The position numbers and the translations under genes were made by a program. Positions 8,656-19,469 of a DNA stretch of 64,000 nt are shown here, piece after piece. This DNA is from Albimonas donghaensis (GTDB lineage Bacteria; Pseudomonadota; Alphaproteobacteria; Rhodobacterales; Rhodobacteraceae), in assembly GCF_900106695.1 (NCBI RefSeq), contig NZ_FNMZ01000001.1:1054001-1118000 (forward strand), in the 5' to 3' direction. Positions within the stretch are counted from its first letter, which is position 1; the number at the start of each line of letters is the position of its first letter. Under the pieces are notes generated by a model. The model worked only from the letters and a program-made list of their open reading frames with translations. It did not search any database and was not told the DNA's origin.

Positions 8656-10236
8656 GTGAAAGACTTCAATTCGTTCGACCTCGCCGCTCCGCTGCTCAAG
8701 GCGCTGGAAGAGGCCGGCTACACGACCCCCACCCCGATCCAGCAGCAGGCGATCAAGCCGGCGGCCGAGGGGCGGGACATCCTGGGCATCGCCCAGACCG
8801 GCACCGGCAAGACCGCGGCCTTCGCCCTGCCCCTGCTCGACCGCATCGCCCGCAACCGCATCGCGCGCCCCGGCCATTCCACCCGCGTGCTGGTGCTGGC
8901 CCCGACGCGCGAGCTGGCCAACCAGATCGCCGAGAGCTTCCGCACCTATGGCGCGGGCATCCACATCAAGGTCGAGACCGTGTTCGGCGGCGTGCCGATC
9001 AACCGCCAGATCCGCGCGATGAAGGCCGGCGCCGACGTGCTGGTCGCCACCCCGGGCCGGCTGATGGACCTGATCGACCAGGGCGCGATGACGCTGTCCA
9101 AGGTCGAGGCGCTGGTGCTGGACGAGGCCGACCAGATGCTCGACCTCGGCTTCATCCACGCGCTGCGCAAGATCGTGCCGATGCTGCCCAAGACCCGGCA
9201 GACGCTGTTCTTCTCGGCCACCATGCCCAAGTCGATCGCCGATCTGGCCGCGGTCTACCTGACCAACCCGGTCAAGGTCTCGGTCGCGCCGCAGTCGACC
9301 ACCGCCGAGCGGGTCGACCAGCGCGCGCATTTCCTGCGCCAGCATGACAAGCAGGCCCTGCTGAACGTGGTGCTGAAGGAAGAGGACTACGACCGCGTCC
9401 TGATCTTCACCCGGACCAAGCACGGGGCCGACCGGGTGGTGAAGAACCTCGGCCGCGCCGGGATCGAGGCCAAGGCGATCCACGGCAACAAGCGCCAGAA
9501 TGAGCGCGAGCGGGTGCTGGAGGCGTTCCGCAACGGCTCGATGCGGGTGCTGGTGGCGACCGACATCGCGGCGCGCGGCGTCGACGTGCCGGGCGTGAGC
9601 CATGTGATCAACTACGAGATCCCCAACGTGCCCGAGCAGTACGTGCACCGCATCGGCCGCACGGCGCGGGCGGGTGCGGACGGGCTGGCGATCAGCTTCG
9701 TGGCCGACGATGAGCGGCCCTATCTGCGCGACATCGAGCGGGTGACCCGTCAGAAGGTCCCCCAGAGCTCGCTGCCCGAGGCGTTCATGCCCGAGATGAC
9801 GCGTCTCGCGGCCCAGCGGCCCGAGCCGCAGGACGAGGATCGCGGCCCGCGCGAGGGTCGCGGCGGTCATCCGGGCGGCGGGCGTCCCGGCGGGCGCGGC
9901 GGGCGTCCCCAGGGCGAGGGCCAGGGGCAGGGCCAGGGTCGGGGCGGCCAGGGCCAGGGCCAGGGTCGGGGCGGCCGCGCAGGCGGCGGCGCCGGCGCCG
10001 CGGGCAAGCCCCGTGGCGAAGGCGGTGGCGCCGAGGCCGGCGGCCGCGGTCCCCGTGGTGACGGTCAGAGCCGCGGTCCGCGCGGAGACGCTCCCGGCCG
10101 CGGTCCGCGCGGTGACGCCCCCGGCCGCGGTCCGCGCGGCGCGGCGGGCAAACCCGCGGGCCGTGGCGGAGATGCCGCTCCCCGGCGCCCCCGCAATGGC
10201 GGCGGCGGCGGCGCGGGCGCTCGTACCGGCCTGTGA
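8656..10236 (+). CDS. DEAD-box ATP-dependent RNA helicase, RhlE-like
   Basis: This 526-residue protein has a full two-RecA-domain helicase core. It shows the Q motif with TPTPIQQQAI, motif I AQTGTGKT, motif II DEAD, motif III SAT, ARGVDVP and HRIGRTARAG. From about residue 390 the tail becomes a long Arg/Gly-rich low-complexity region (RGPRGD and GQGQGRGG repeats), a typical RNA-binding extension of RhlE proteins. It likely remodels structured RNA or ribosome precursors. The start is GTG at 8656. A five-codon open frame (ATG 8642 to TGA 8659) overlaps that GTG, which may couple translation. A terminator follows the gene. Confidence 0.93.
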   Translation: MKDFNSFDLAAPLLKALEEAGYTTPTPIQQQAIKPAAEGRDILGIAQTGTGKTAAFALPLLDRIARNRIARPGHSTRVLVLAPTRELANQIAESFRTYGAGIHIKVETVFGGVPINRQIRAMKAGADVLVATPGRLMDLIDQGAMTLSKVEALVLDEADQMLDLGFIHALRKIVPMLPKTRQTLFFSATMPKSIADLAAVYLTNPVKVSVAPQSTTAERVDQRAHFLRQHDKQALLNVVLKEEDYDRVLIFTRTKHGADRVVKNLGRAGIEAKAIHGNKRQNERERVLEAFRNGSMRVLVATDIAARGVDVPGVSHVINYEIPNVPEQYVHRIGRTARAGADGLAISFVADDERPYLRDIERVTRQKVPQSSLPEAFMPEMTRLAAQRPEPQDEDRGPREGRGGHPGGGRPGGRGGRPQGEGQGQGQGRGGQGQGQGRGGRAGGGAGAAGKPRGEGGGAEAGGRGPRGDGQSRGPRGDAPGRGPRGDAPGRGPRGAAGKPAGRGGDAAPRRPRNGGGGGAGARTGL

Positions 10237-10289
10237 CCCGCGCGGCCGGGTTCCGGCCGAGGCGCGCTGACGCAACGATCTGAGACCAG

Positions 10290-10321
10290 GGGCCGGGCCG
10301 CCGTGAGGCGCCCGGCCCTTT
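10290..10321 (+). terminator. Terminator after the helicase gene
   Basis: GGGCCGGGC (10290-10298) pairs perfectly with GCCCGGCCC (10310-10318), followed by TTT. It lies about 54 nt after the helicase stop on the same strand. Confidence 0.7.
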
Positions 10322-10404
10322 GCGCGCCAAGGTTTTGGCGCCCGGTATCGGGGCGCGTGGGTCGGGGCGCGCTTCAGGCCCCCCGGCGCGACGGCGGCCA
10401 GGCG

Positions 10405-10453
10405 GGCCGCGCCCCGACGCTCGCGCTCCTGTCACGGTCGGTCCGGCGCGGCC
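10405..10453 (+). repeat. Dispersed 49-nt intergenic element, degenerate copy
   Basis: The left end GGCCGCGCCCCGAC and right end GGTCCGGCGCGGCC flank a 21-nt variable core, the same geometry as the other copies. It is the most diverged member counted. The stretch 10237-10950 holds no credible gene, only this copy, a second copy, a terminator and a 12-bp array. Confidence 0.5.
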
Positions 10454-10581
10454 GTCGGATGCCGCGCAGGTGGAACCGACGCCCGTGTCAGAGGTCCCCG
10501 AAAACCATCCGCGACGGCGTTGAAGCTTTGGCGCGCCGCGCGAAGGACTGGCGCGCCTCGCCGCCCTCGACCCGCTCTCCC

Positions 10582-10630
10582 CGCCGCGCGGGCGCATGGG
10601 CGCGACCCGCGCGACGGTCGACGCGCGGCT
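10582..10630 (-). repeat. Dispersed 49-nt intergenic element, canonical copy
   Basis: Read on the minus strand it begins AGCCGCGCGTCGAC and ends GCGCCCGCGCGGCG with 21 nt between. GCCGCGCG and CGCGCGGC at the two ends form an inverted repeat. It lies between the helicase and the sterol-desaturase-like gene. Confidence 0.75.
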
Positions 10631-10710
10631 CCCGTCGCGCGCCGCTTGCGCGGACCTCTCCAGCCGGGCGCGCCCTTGCGGGGGCCTCCGCCTGCTCCCC
10701 TTTCCTCCCC

Positions 10711-10770
10711 CGCCTGCCCCACCGTCTGACCCACCGTCTGACCCGCCGCCTGACCCGCCGCCTGCCCCAA
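10711..10770. repeat. 12-bp tandem repeat (5 units), intergenic
   Basis: Five 12-bp units close to CGTCTGACCCGC follow one another directly, with a few substitutions. The array is non-coding as far as can be seen and lies about 180 bp upstream of the hydroxylase start. Confidence 0.8.
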
Positions 10771-10950
10771 CACCTGCGACCAAAAAACGTTCTCGGGCGA
10801 CGCGACGTCCGCATCCCGCGGTCGTCAGGCCGCGTTGACCGCGCGCGAAGCCGGGTCTAGCCATGAAAGGCCTCCCGACCTTCGCCGGCTCCCCGGCATG
10901 TCGGGGCGAGGCGATCCGGATCCAGGGAAACAGGCCCAGGGAACCAAGTC

Positions 10951-11736
10951 ATGACCGACGCGATCTTCGCCGAACCGGGCCCTCTCGCCTTCATCGCGGA
11001 TGTCGCGATCCTGCTGGCGCTGATCTACCCGGCCAACCTGATCGCCTATTTCGGCATGGGCTTCGCCCTGCTGCGGATCAACGACACGCATCCCGACCGC
11101 CGCATCCAGAAGCGCCGCGACGGGCTGAGGCGCGCCATCCCCGAGATGAAGGAGAGCTGCGTCTCGATCCTCGTGACCTCGACGCTGCTGGCGCTGGCGC
11201 TGACCCTGCAGGGCCACGGCCTGACCCTGTGGACGCCGTGGAGCGGGATCCTCGGCGTGCTCGCCGGAACCGCGCTGATGGTGGTCGGCTACGACACCTA
11301 TTACTATTTCGCGCATCGGGCGCTGCACACCAAGGCGCTCTACCGCTTTCACCAGTGGCACCACCGATCCGTGGCGCCGACGGCCTGGAGCTCCGACAGC
11401 CAGTCGGTGGGCGAGACCGTCCTGATCCAGTCCTTCCAGGTGATCGCGGCCGTGCTGCTGCCGATCCCGGCCTGGGCGCTGATCCTGCACCGGGTCTACG
11501 ACCACGTGAACGGGCAGCTCGGCCATGTCGGCTACGAGTATTTCGCCGACCGCACCACCCGCTTCCCCTCGCCCTTGGTGTGCACCACCTATCACGACCT
11601 GCATCACGAGAAGTTCCGCTGGAATTTCGGCAACTACTTCTCGTTCTGGGACCGGGTGATGGGGACGCTGGAACCCGATTACGACGCCCGCGTGGCGGCG
11701 ATGGACCCCAAGAACGACGCGAGGCCGGCCGAATGA
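10951..11736 (+). CDS. Sterol desaturase / fatty acid hydroxylase family protein
   Basis: This 261-residue integral membrane di-iron oxygenase has the family's histidine boxes in order: HRALH, HQWHH, then HDLHH near the end. Hydrophobic segments lie around residues 12-40, 65-80, 90-110 and 150-175. The family hydroxylates or desaturates lipids such as sterols, fatty acids or carotenoids; the substrate here is not known. The start at 10951 is the first ATG before the N-terminal hydrophobic segment. Its stop overlaps the ATG of the downstream ureohydrolase (ATGA, 11733-11736), so the two are translationally coupled, an unusual pairing. Confidence 0.9.
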   Translation: MTDAIFAEPGPLAFIADVAILLALIYPANLIAYFGMGFALLRINDTHPDRRIQKRRDGLRRAIPEMKESCVSILVTSTLLALALTLQGHGLTLWTPWSGILGVLAGTALMVVGYDTYYYFAHRALHTKALYRFHQWHHRSVAPTAWSSDSQSVGETVLIQSFQVIAAVLLPIPAWALILHRVYDHVNGQLGHVGYEYFADRTTRFPSPLVCTTYHDLHHEKFRWNFGNYFSFWDRVMGTLEPDYDARVAAMDPKNDARPAE

Positions 11737-12695
11737 ACGAGACCCCGAAGGGCGCTCCCGACGAGACCCTGGACTTCTCCGACCCGATGCAGCGTCCGCG
11801 CTTCGCGGGCATCGCCACCTTCTTCCGCCTGCCGTGGCGCGAGGATTTCGAGGCCGACGCACCGGATATCGGGGTGATCGGCGTGCCCTATGACGGCGGC
11901 GTCACCAACCGCCCCGGCGCGCGGCACGGCCCCCGCGAGGTGCGCAACCAGTCGACCCTGATGCGCCGCATCAACCAGGCGACGGGGGCGAGCCCGTTCG
12001 AGGTGGCGACGGCCGCCGATCTCGGCGACGTCATCATTCAAAAACCCTACGAGCTGGTCGGCGCCCATGCCGAGATCGAGGCCTTCTACAACCGCGTGGT
12101 CGGCGCCGGCATCCGGCCGCTGAGCTGCGGGGGCGATCATTCGGTGGCGCTGCCGATCCTGCGGGCGGTGGCGAAGGACCGGCCCGTGGGGCTGATCCAG
12201 ATCGACGCCCATGCGGATACGGGCGACAACTACATGGGCAGCCGGTTCCACCATGGCGCCCCCTTCAAGGTGGCGGCGGACGAAGGGCTGATCGACCCGA
12301 AACGCTGCGCCCAGATCGGCATTCGCGGCTCGCTCTACGACCGGGACATGTGGAAGTTCAGCCACGAGAGCGGGATGAAGGTCGCCTATATCGAGGAGGT
12401 CGAGGACAAGGGCTGGAAGCAGGTGATGGCCGAGGCGCTGGCCTTCGTCGGTCCCGGTCCGGTCTATGTCTCGGTCGACATCGACAGCCTCGACCCGGCC
12501 TTCGCGCCGGGGACGGGGACGCCGGAAGCGGGCGGCCTGACCATGCGCGAGCTGCAGGGGATGATCCGGATGCTCGCGGGATTGGAGATCGTGGGCGCGG
12601 ACCTGGTCGAGGTCTCGCCCCCCTTCGATCAGGGCGGGCTGACCGCGCAGAACGGCGCGACGGCGATGTTCGAGCTGCTCTGCGTCATGGCCTGA
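11733..12695 (+). CDS. speB: Agmatinase-like ureohydrolase
   Basis: This 320-residue member of the arginase/agmatinase family hydrolyses agmatine or a related guanidino compound to urea and an amine. The binuclear Mn ligands are present in GGDHSVALP, QIDAHADT and SVDIDSLDPAFAPG, and the final EVSPPFDQ is family-typical. The true start is the ATG at 11733 inside the ATGA overlap with the hydroxylase gene; the same frame happens to be open upstream, but that part is a shadow. Guanidinobutyrase and guanidinopropionase share these motifs, so the exact substrate is not certain. Confidence 0.9.
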   Translation: MNETPKGAPDETLDFSDPMQRPRFAGIATFFRLPWREDFEADAPDIGVIGVPYDGGVTNRPGARHGPREVRNQSTLMRRINQATGASPFEVATAADLGDVIIQKPYELVGAHAEIEAFYNRVVGAGIRPLSCGGDHSVALPILRAVAKDRPVGLIQIDAHADTGDNYMGSRFHHGAPFKVAADEGLIDPKRCAQIGIRGSLYDRDMWKFSHESGMKVAYIEEVEDKGWKQVMAEALAFVGPGPVYVSVDIDSLDPAFAPGTGTPEAGGLTMRELQGMIRMLAGLEIVGADLVEVSPPFDQGGLTAQNGATAMFELLCVMA

Positions 12696-12727
12696 CGGGA
12701 CCGCCGGGCGTGGGGCCCCCGTGAGGG

Positions 12728-12776
12728 AGCCGCGCGTCCGCCGGCCCGAGGGTTGGGCCCAGGCGCCCGCGCGGCG
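12728..12776 (+). repeat. Dispersed 49-nt intergenic element
   Basis: The left end AGCCGCGCGTCCGC (two changes from GTCGAC) and right end GCGCCCGCGCGGCG (perfect) flank a 21-nt core. It begins 33 nt after the ureohydrolase stop. The gap 12696-13038 otherwise holds one more copy and no gene. Confidence 0.7.
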
Positions 12777-12850
12777 CTGACACCGGCGCGCGGGCGGAAC
12801 CGGGTCCGGCGGCGCCCGCCCGCGCCCGTGCCACCCGCGGGGCCTGTCCC

Positions 12851-12899
12851 GGCCGCGCCGGCGCCCGCCCGCCACCGGCGCGACGGTCGGGGCGCGGCC
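12851..12899 (-). repeat. Dispersed 49-nt intergenic element, inverted partner copy
   Basis: On the minus strand it starts GGCCGCGCCCCGAC and ends GCGCCGGCGCGGCC with a 21-nt core that includes GTCGCGCCGGT, shared with the copy at 16270. It lies 74 nt from the previous copy in opposite orientation, the head-to-head arrangement typical of REP/BIME-like units. Confidence 0.6.
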
Positions 12900-13038
12900 C
12901 GGCTGCCGCTGCGGCGCCTCGCCCGACCCGATTTCGCCCCGCAAAGGTTGCGCGCCCGCCTCGGCTCGGCCACATCTTGGGCGCAGGCTCGGCCCTCCTC
13001 GCCGGACCGCGACCCGATCCGCGAGGCCGCGCCATCCC

Positions 13039-13932
13039 GTGAAACGCAAGCTCACCACGATCTTCTACGCCGACGCGGTGCGCTTCGGCGCCTCGATGGA
13101 GGCCGACGAGGCCGGGGCGCTCGGCCGCCTCACCCGCGCGCGCGACGTCATGCTGGGCCTCTTCGCCGCCCATGACGGGCGGCTGGTCAACACCTGGGGC
13201 GACGCGGTGATCGCCGAATTCCCCTCGGTGGTCGAGGCGGTGCGCTGCGCGGTGGCCTTCCAGGACGCGATGGACGCGCCGGGGGATCCCGGGGCCGACC
13301 CCGGGACGGACCCCGCCGCCATGCGCTTTCGCATCGGGATCAACCTGGGCGACGTCATCGACCAGGGCGGCGATCTCTATGGCGACGGGGTCAACGTCGC
13401 CGAGCGGTTGCAGGGGCTGGCGGAACCGGGCGGGATCATGGTTTCGGCCGCGGTGCGCGAGCTGACCCGCAAGCAGCTGGTCGTGGAATTCGACTTCGCC
13501 GGCGCGCAGACGGTCAAGAGCCTCGCCGAGCCGGTGGAGGGCTGGAGCGTGCGCCGCGCGGTCGAGAACCGCGCGCCTCGACCTGCCCCCCCTCCCGCGC
13601 CCCCGCCCGAGCCGCGAACCCGGCCCGACGCCGGACCGGAGGGCCCGCCCGTCGGGGTCGAGTTCGGCCCGCTGACCCGATGGCACGCCTGGTATCACGC
13701 CCAGCCCCGCGCCGTGCGCCGGGCGGCGGGGTTCATCCTGTGGTTCTTCGCGCTCAACGTCCTGTTCGGGGGCGTGCTGTCGAATCCGTGGTTCCTGTTC
13801 CCCTCGATCCCCTTCGTGGTGATCATCCTGCGCAAGCGCGCCGACATCCCCTTTCCCTGGCGCGCGCCCAAACCGGCGGCGGAGCTTCCCGCCGGCCGCG
13901 TCCTGCCCGGCGAGGGGCCCGAGCGCGGCTGA
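13039..13932 (+). CDS. Class III adenylate/guanylate cyclase with C-terminal membrane segment
   Basis: This 297-residue protein has an N-terminal class III nucleotide cyclase domain (about 3-180). It shows the metal-binding aspartates in YADAVRF and WGDAVIAEF, and the Asn/Arg pair in VNVAERLQ. The position often occupied by the substrate-specifying Lys is Asn in GRLVNTWGD, a variant found in several bacterial members. A DPGA-type repeat (bases 13285-13320) expands a loop. After a Pro-rich linker, two hydrophobic stretches (about 230-262) suggest a 2TM membrane anchor, so the cyclase faces the cytoplasm. The ATP versus GTP preference is not determinable. The start is GTG at 13039. Confidence 0.85.
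   Translation: MKRKLTTIFYADAVRFGASMEADEAGALGRLTRARDVMLGLFAAHDGRLVNTWGDAVIAEFPSVVEAVRCAVAFQDAMDAPGDPGADPGTDPAAMRFRIGINLGDVIDQGGDLYGDGVNVAERLQGLAEPGGIMVSAAVRELTRKQLVVEFDFAGAQTVKSLAEPVEGWSVRRAVENRAPRPAPPPAPPPEPRTRPDAGPEGPPVGVEFGPLTRWHAWYHAQPRAVRRAAGFILWFFALNVLFGGVLSNPWFLFPSIPFVVIILRKRADIPFPWRAPKPAAELPAGRVLPGEGPERG
13285..13320. repeat. 12-bp tandem repeat (3 units) in the cyclase gene
   Basis: Three 12-bp units of the type GACCCCGGGACG encode Asp-Pro-Gly-Ala/Thr repeats as an insertion in the catalytic domain between the metal motif and the VNVAERL motif. Confidence 0.7.
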
Positions 13933-14016
13933 CGGCGGGGATTGGGGCCGGGCTTTCGGCCAGGCTTTCAGGGGCCGCCCCGGCGCGGGCGGCCGCGGGC
14001 GCGACCGGCCTCCGAC

Positions 14017-14076
14017 GGGGGCTCCGACGGGGGCTCTGACGGGGGCTTTGACGGGCGCTCCGATGGGGGCCCGATC
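14017..14076. repeat. 12-bp tandem repeat (5 units), intergenic
   Basis: Five 12-bp units near GGGGGCTCCGAC stand in the 13933-14355 gap. The rest of the gap contains an AT-richer stretch (14160-14260) ending in TATAGT (14255-14260), a possible -10 for the downstream gene, but no matching -35 is convincing. Confidence 0.8.
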
Positions 14077-14355
14077 GCGGCGAAGAATTCTCCAAGAATG
14101 CGACGCGGATCGCCCCCGGCGCGGGGCGGTCGGGGCTGGACTGCGCCCGCGAGGCCACAGCGGGGCGCGGCGAACACAGCATTCGAAACAAATGATCCGA
14201 ACGCGAAATACCGGTCCGAAGACGCTTTTCGCGCGCGAATCGCAATTTTCACCCTATAGTCCGGAGAGGGGAGCGAAGGGTGTTGCAGTCACCCCGCGCC
14301 CTCACTAGAGAAGCGCGCGAAGCGCCCCCTTTCTGCGGGCAAGGCAGAGCAGGCG

Positions 14356-15798
14356 ATGGACAACGAGCACCCGACCGCGCTCCGTGGTTTCGACTCCTAT
14401 GAGATGAAACTCGGCGACGAATTGCGCGGACACAGAGCGACGCTCGGCAAGTCGCTTCTCGATGTGCAGCGTGAGCTGCGCATCAAGGCGTCCTATATCG
14501 ACGCGATCGAGAATTGCGACGCTTCGGTGGTGCCCAACAAGGGCTTCGTGCCGGGCTATGTGCGCGCCTACGCCCGCTATCTCGGGCTCGACCCCGAACA
14601 TGTCTACACGCGCTTCCGCCAGGAAAGCGGCTTCGTCGGGCAGAACACCGCCGGGGCCGCGCAGCAGCGCGCCGCGGGCGGCCTGCCCTTCGGCGGGGCG
14701 CGCGGCCGGATGTCGGGGCTCGCCGGGCTCGCCTTCGGCGGGGCCGGCGCCGCGACCCGCGGCGGCGCGCGGCCGGGCCGGGATCCGTCGCTTTCGCGCT
14801 CGCATTTCGCCTCTCCCGTCGGGCGCGCCCGGCCGGTGGGCCTGGGCGTGTCGCTGTCCGACATCGCCTCGGTGGCGGTGCTGGCGGGGCTGGTCTGCGG
14901 GCTGGGCTACGGCGCCTGGGCGCTGGTCGAGGATATTCAGCGGGTCGACTTCGCCCCTTCCAATGAGCGCCCCGAACTGGCCGAGGCGCCGGCGACGGTG
15001 GCCCTGCCCGGGCTCTCCGTGCAGGCCGCGACCCGCGCCTGGCCGGGGGCCGAAGACGCGCCGGAGGAGACCGACGACGCCTCGCGCCGCGAGGCCGCGC
15101 TGGCCGAACTCTACGCCCCGCGGGAGATCGCGCCCCCCGCTGTGGCGGTGCGCGACGGCCCCATCGCGGCCATCGATCCCACGCGCAGCGGGCTTTACGC
15201 CCGCGATCCGCGCATCGGGACCGAGGCGGCGAACACCCGCCTGGCCCTGGCCGACGCGGTCAACGGACCGGTGGCGGGCGAGGCGCATCCGGCCGGCGGC
15301 CTCGCCGCGCCGCGGCTCGACGGGCTGTCGGTTCCCGCGCCCGCTCCGGGCGTGGCGGGCGGCGCGCCGGGTCTTGACGGCGGCCTGAACGGCGGGCTCG
15401 CGGGCACGCAGCTCGCCGCGCTGGGCGATGCGGGCCTGCCCGGGCTCGCCGCGCCCGGGGCCGCGACCCCGCAGCCGCAGACGGGGAGCAAGGGCCTGTG
15501 GCTGGTGGTCACCGACCCGGCCTGGGTGCAGGTGAAGGCCCGCGACGGCTCGATCCTGGTGCAGCGGATCATGGAGGCGGGGGAGCGCTGGCTGGCCCCG
15601 GCCGATGTGCAGTCTCCGCGGCTGCGCGCCGGCAATGCGGGCGGCGTGTGGGTCGAGGTCGACGGCGTGCTGCACGGGCCGCTGGGCCGACCGGGCGCCG
15701 TGGTCAAGAACGTGCCGCTGGAGGCCGATCGCATCGCCGCCGCCTGGCCGGTGGAGACGCCCGCGGCCAACGCCGCGCCGCTCGCCGCCGCCGACTGA
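14356..15798 (+). CDS. RodZ-like helix-turn-helix membrane protein (DUF4115)
   Basis: This 480-residue protein has an N-terminal Xre-type HTH_25 domain (about residues 17-95; LGDELRGHRATLGKSLLDVQ, then VPGYVRAYARYLGL). A Gly/Ala-rich linker follows, then one transmembrane helix near residues 175-195. A long periplasmic linker leads to a C-terminal DUF4115 domain (about 378-460). This is the architecture of RodZ, which links MreB to the cell-wall machinery. In alphaproteobacteria such proteins are often longer, as here. The ATG at 14356 has only a weak upstream site. The gap to gyrA is large, so it is probably its own unit. Confidence 0.82.
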   Translation: MDNEHPTALRGFDSYEMKLGDELRGHRATLGKSLLDVQRELRIKASYIDAIENCDASVVPNKGFVPGYVRAYARYLGLDPEHVYTRFRQESGFVGQNTAGAAQQRAAGGLPFGGARGRMSGLAGLAFGGAGAATRGGARPGRDPSLSRSHFASPVGRARPVGLGVSLSDIASVAVLAGLVCGLGYGAWALVEDIQRVDFAPSNERPELAEAPATVALPGLSVQAATRAWPGAEDAPEETDDASRREAALAELYAPREIAPPAVAVRDGPIAAIDPTRSGLYARDPRIGTEAANTRLALADAVNGPVAGEAHPAGGLAAPRLDGLSVPAPAPGVAGGAPGLDGGLNGGLAGTQLAALGDAGLPGLAAPGAATPQPQTGSKGLWLVVTDPAWVQVKARDGSILVQRIMEAGERWLAPADVQSPRLRAGNAGGVWVEVDGVLHGPLGRPGAVVKNVPLEADRIAAAWPVETPAANAAPLAAAD

Positions 15799-15841
15799 TC
15801 CCGCCCCACCGGCGCGTTTCGGAAGACGTCGGGCGTGCCGA

Positions 15842-15890
15842 GGCCGCGCGTCGACCCTTGCGCGGATTTCGCCGTCGCGCCCGCGCGGCG
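15842..15890 (+). repeat. Dispersed 49-nt intergenic element, canonical copy
   Basis: It starts GGCCGCGCGTCGAC and ends with the perfect GCGCCCGCGCGGCG, with 21 nt between. It starts 43 nt after the RodZ-like stop. The gap 15799-16413 has no credible gene; besides this copy it holds the inverted copy at 16270. Confidence 0.75.
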
Positions 15891-16269
15891 CTGCGGACGG
15901 GGCGCCCTCCGCCCGGTTTCGCCGCCCCCCGCGTCACGCCTGCGAAAAGCGTGGCGCGGTTCCGGCGGTGGGGTTGCGCTCCCCCGCCGAGCGACATGGG
16001 GGCGGACGCGTCGGCTGCAAGTTCCGTCAGTCCCGCGGGCATGGGCCGATATTTCGGAAGCCCCGTCGCGCGCACGTCCGGCGCGCGCGCAACGCCATCG
16101 CCAAGTCCAGGCGGGTCGCGAAAGCGCGCGGGCGGCGATCGCAACTTCCGCCGCCCCGCCGACCAACCGCGAGCAGGGCGCCGAACGCGCCCCATCTTCC
16201 CCCTGTCCCCGGCCAATTCAGCGCCCCACGCCGCCGCCCGCGGCCTCGCAACCCGCGCCCCCGCAGCCG

Positions 16270-16319
16270 CGCCGCGCGGGCGCCCCGCCGGCAACCGGCG
16301 CGACCGTCGACGCGCGGCC
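16270..16319 (-). repeat. Dispersed 50-nt intergenic element, canonical copy
   Basis: On the minus strand it begins GGCCGCGCGTCGAC and ends GCGCCCGCGCGGCG; the core is 22 nt. It is about 95 nt upstream of the gyrA start and in opposite orientation to the copy at 15842. Confidence 0.75.
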
Positions 16320-16413
16320 CGGTTTCCGCCCCTGAGACGCCGCTCCCGATTGCTCTCGCCGCCCCCGGCGGCTACAACACCGCCAGGCAGAAAACACCCG
16401 AGCAGGCGCATCC

Positions 16414-19287
<2,874 letters not shown>

Positions 19288-19295
19288 GACCGCGC

Positions 19296-19331
19296 GACGC
19301 CGCCCCGGCCCTGAACGGCCGGGGCGGCGTC
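19296..19331 (+). terminator. gyrA terminator
   Basis: A perfect 15-bp stem (19296-19310 with 19317-19331) and a 6-nt loop CTGAAC start 9 nt after the gyrA stop. The T-tract is weak (TCGTTC). Confidence 0.75.
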
Positions 19332-19469
19332 TCGTTCGAAATCCGCGGACCGGGGGGCGTCTCCGCCCGGCTCGCGCCGACTGTCGTCACAGCGTCATCG
19401 GTTTCGGATACCCGCAGTAGCGTCGCCTTGCGCGATCGTCCCGGGACCGACCGAAAGCCTGACGCATCC

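Noticed and set aside
10863-11732. Upstream extension making the ureohydrolase a 610-residue fusion
   Set aside because: The extension overlaps the real hydroxylase gene in another frame and is Arg/Pro-rich noise; the ATG at 11733 gives the normal length.
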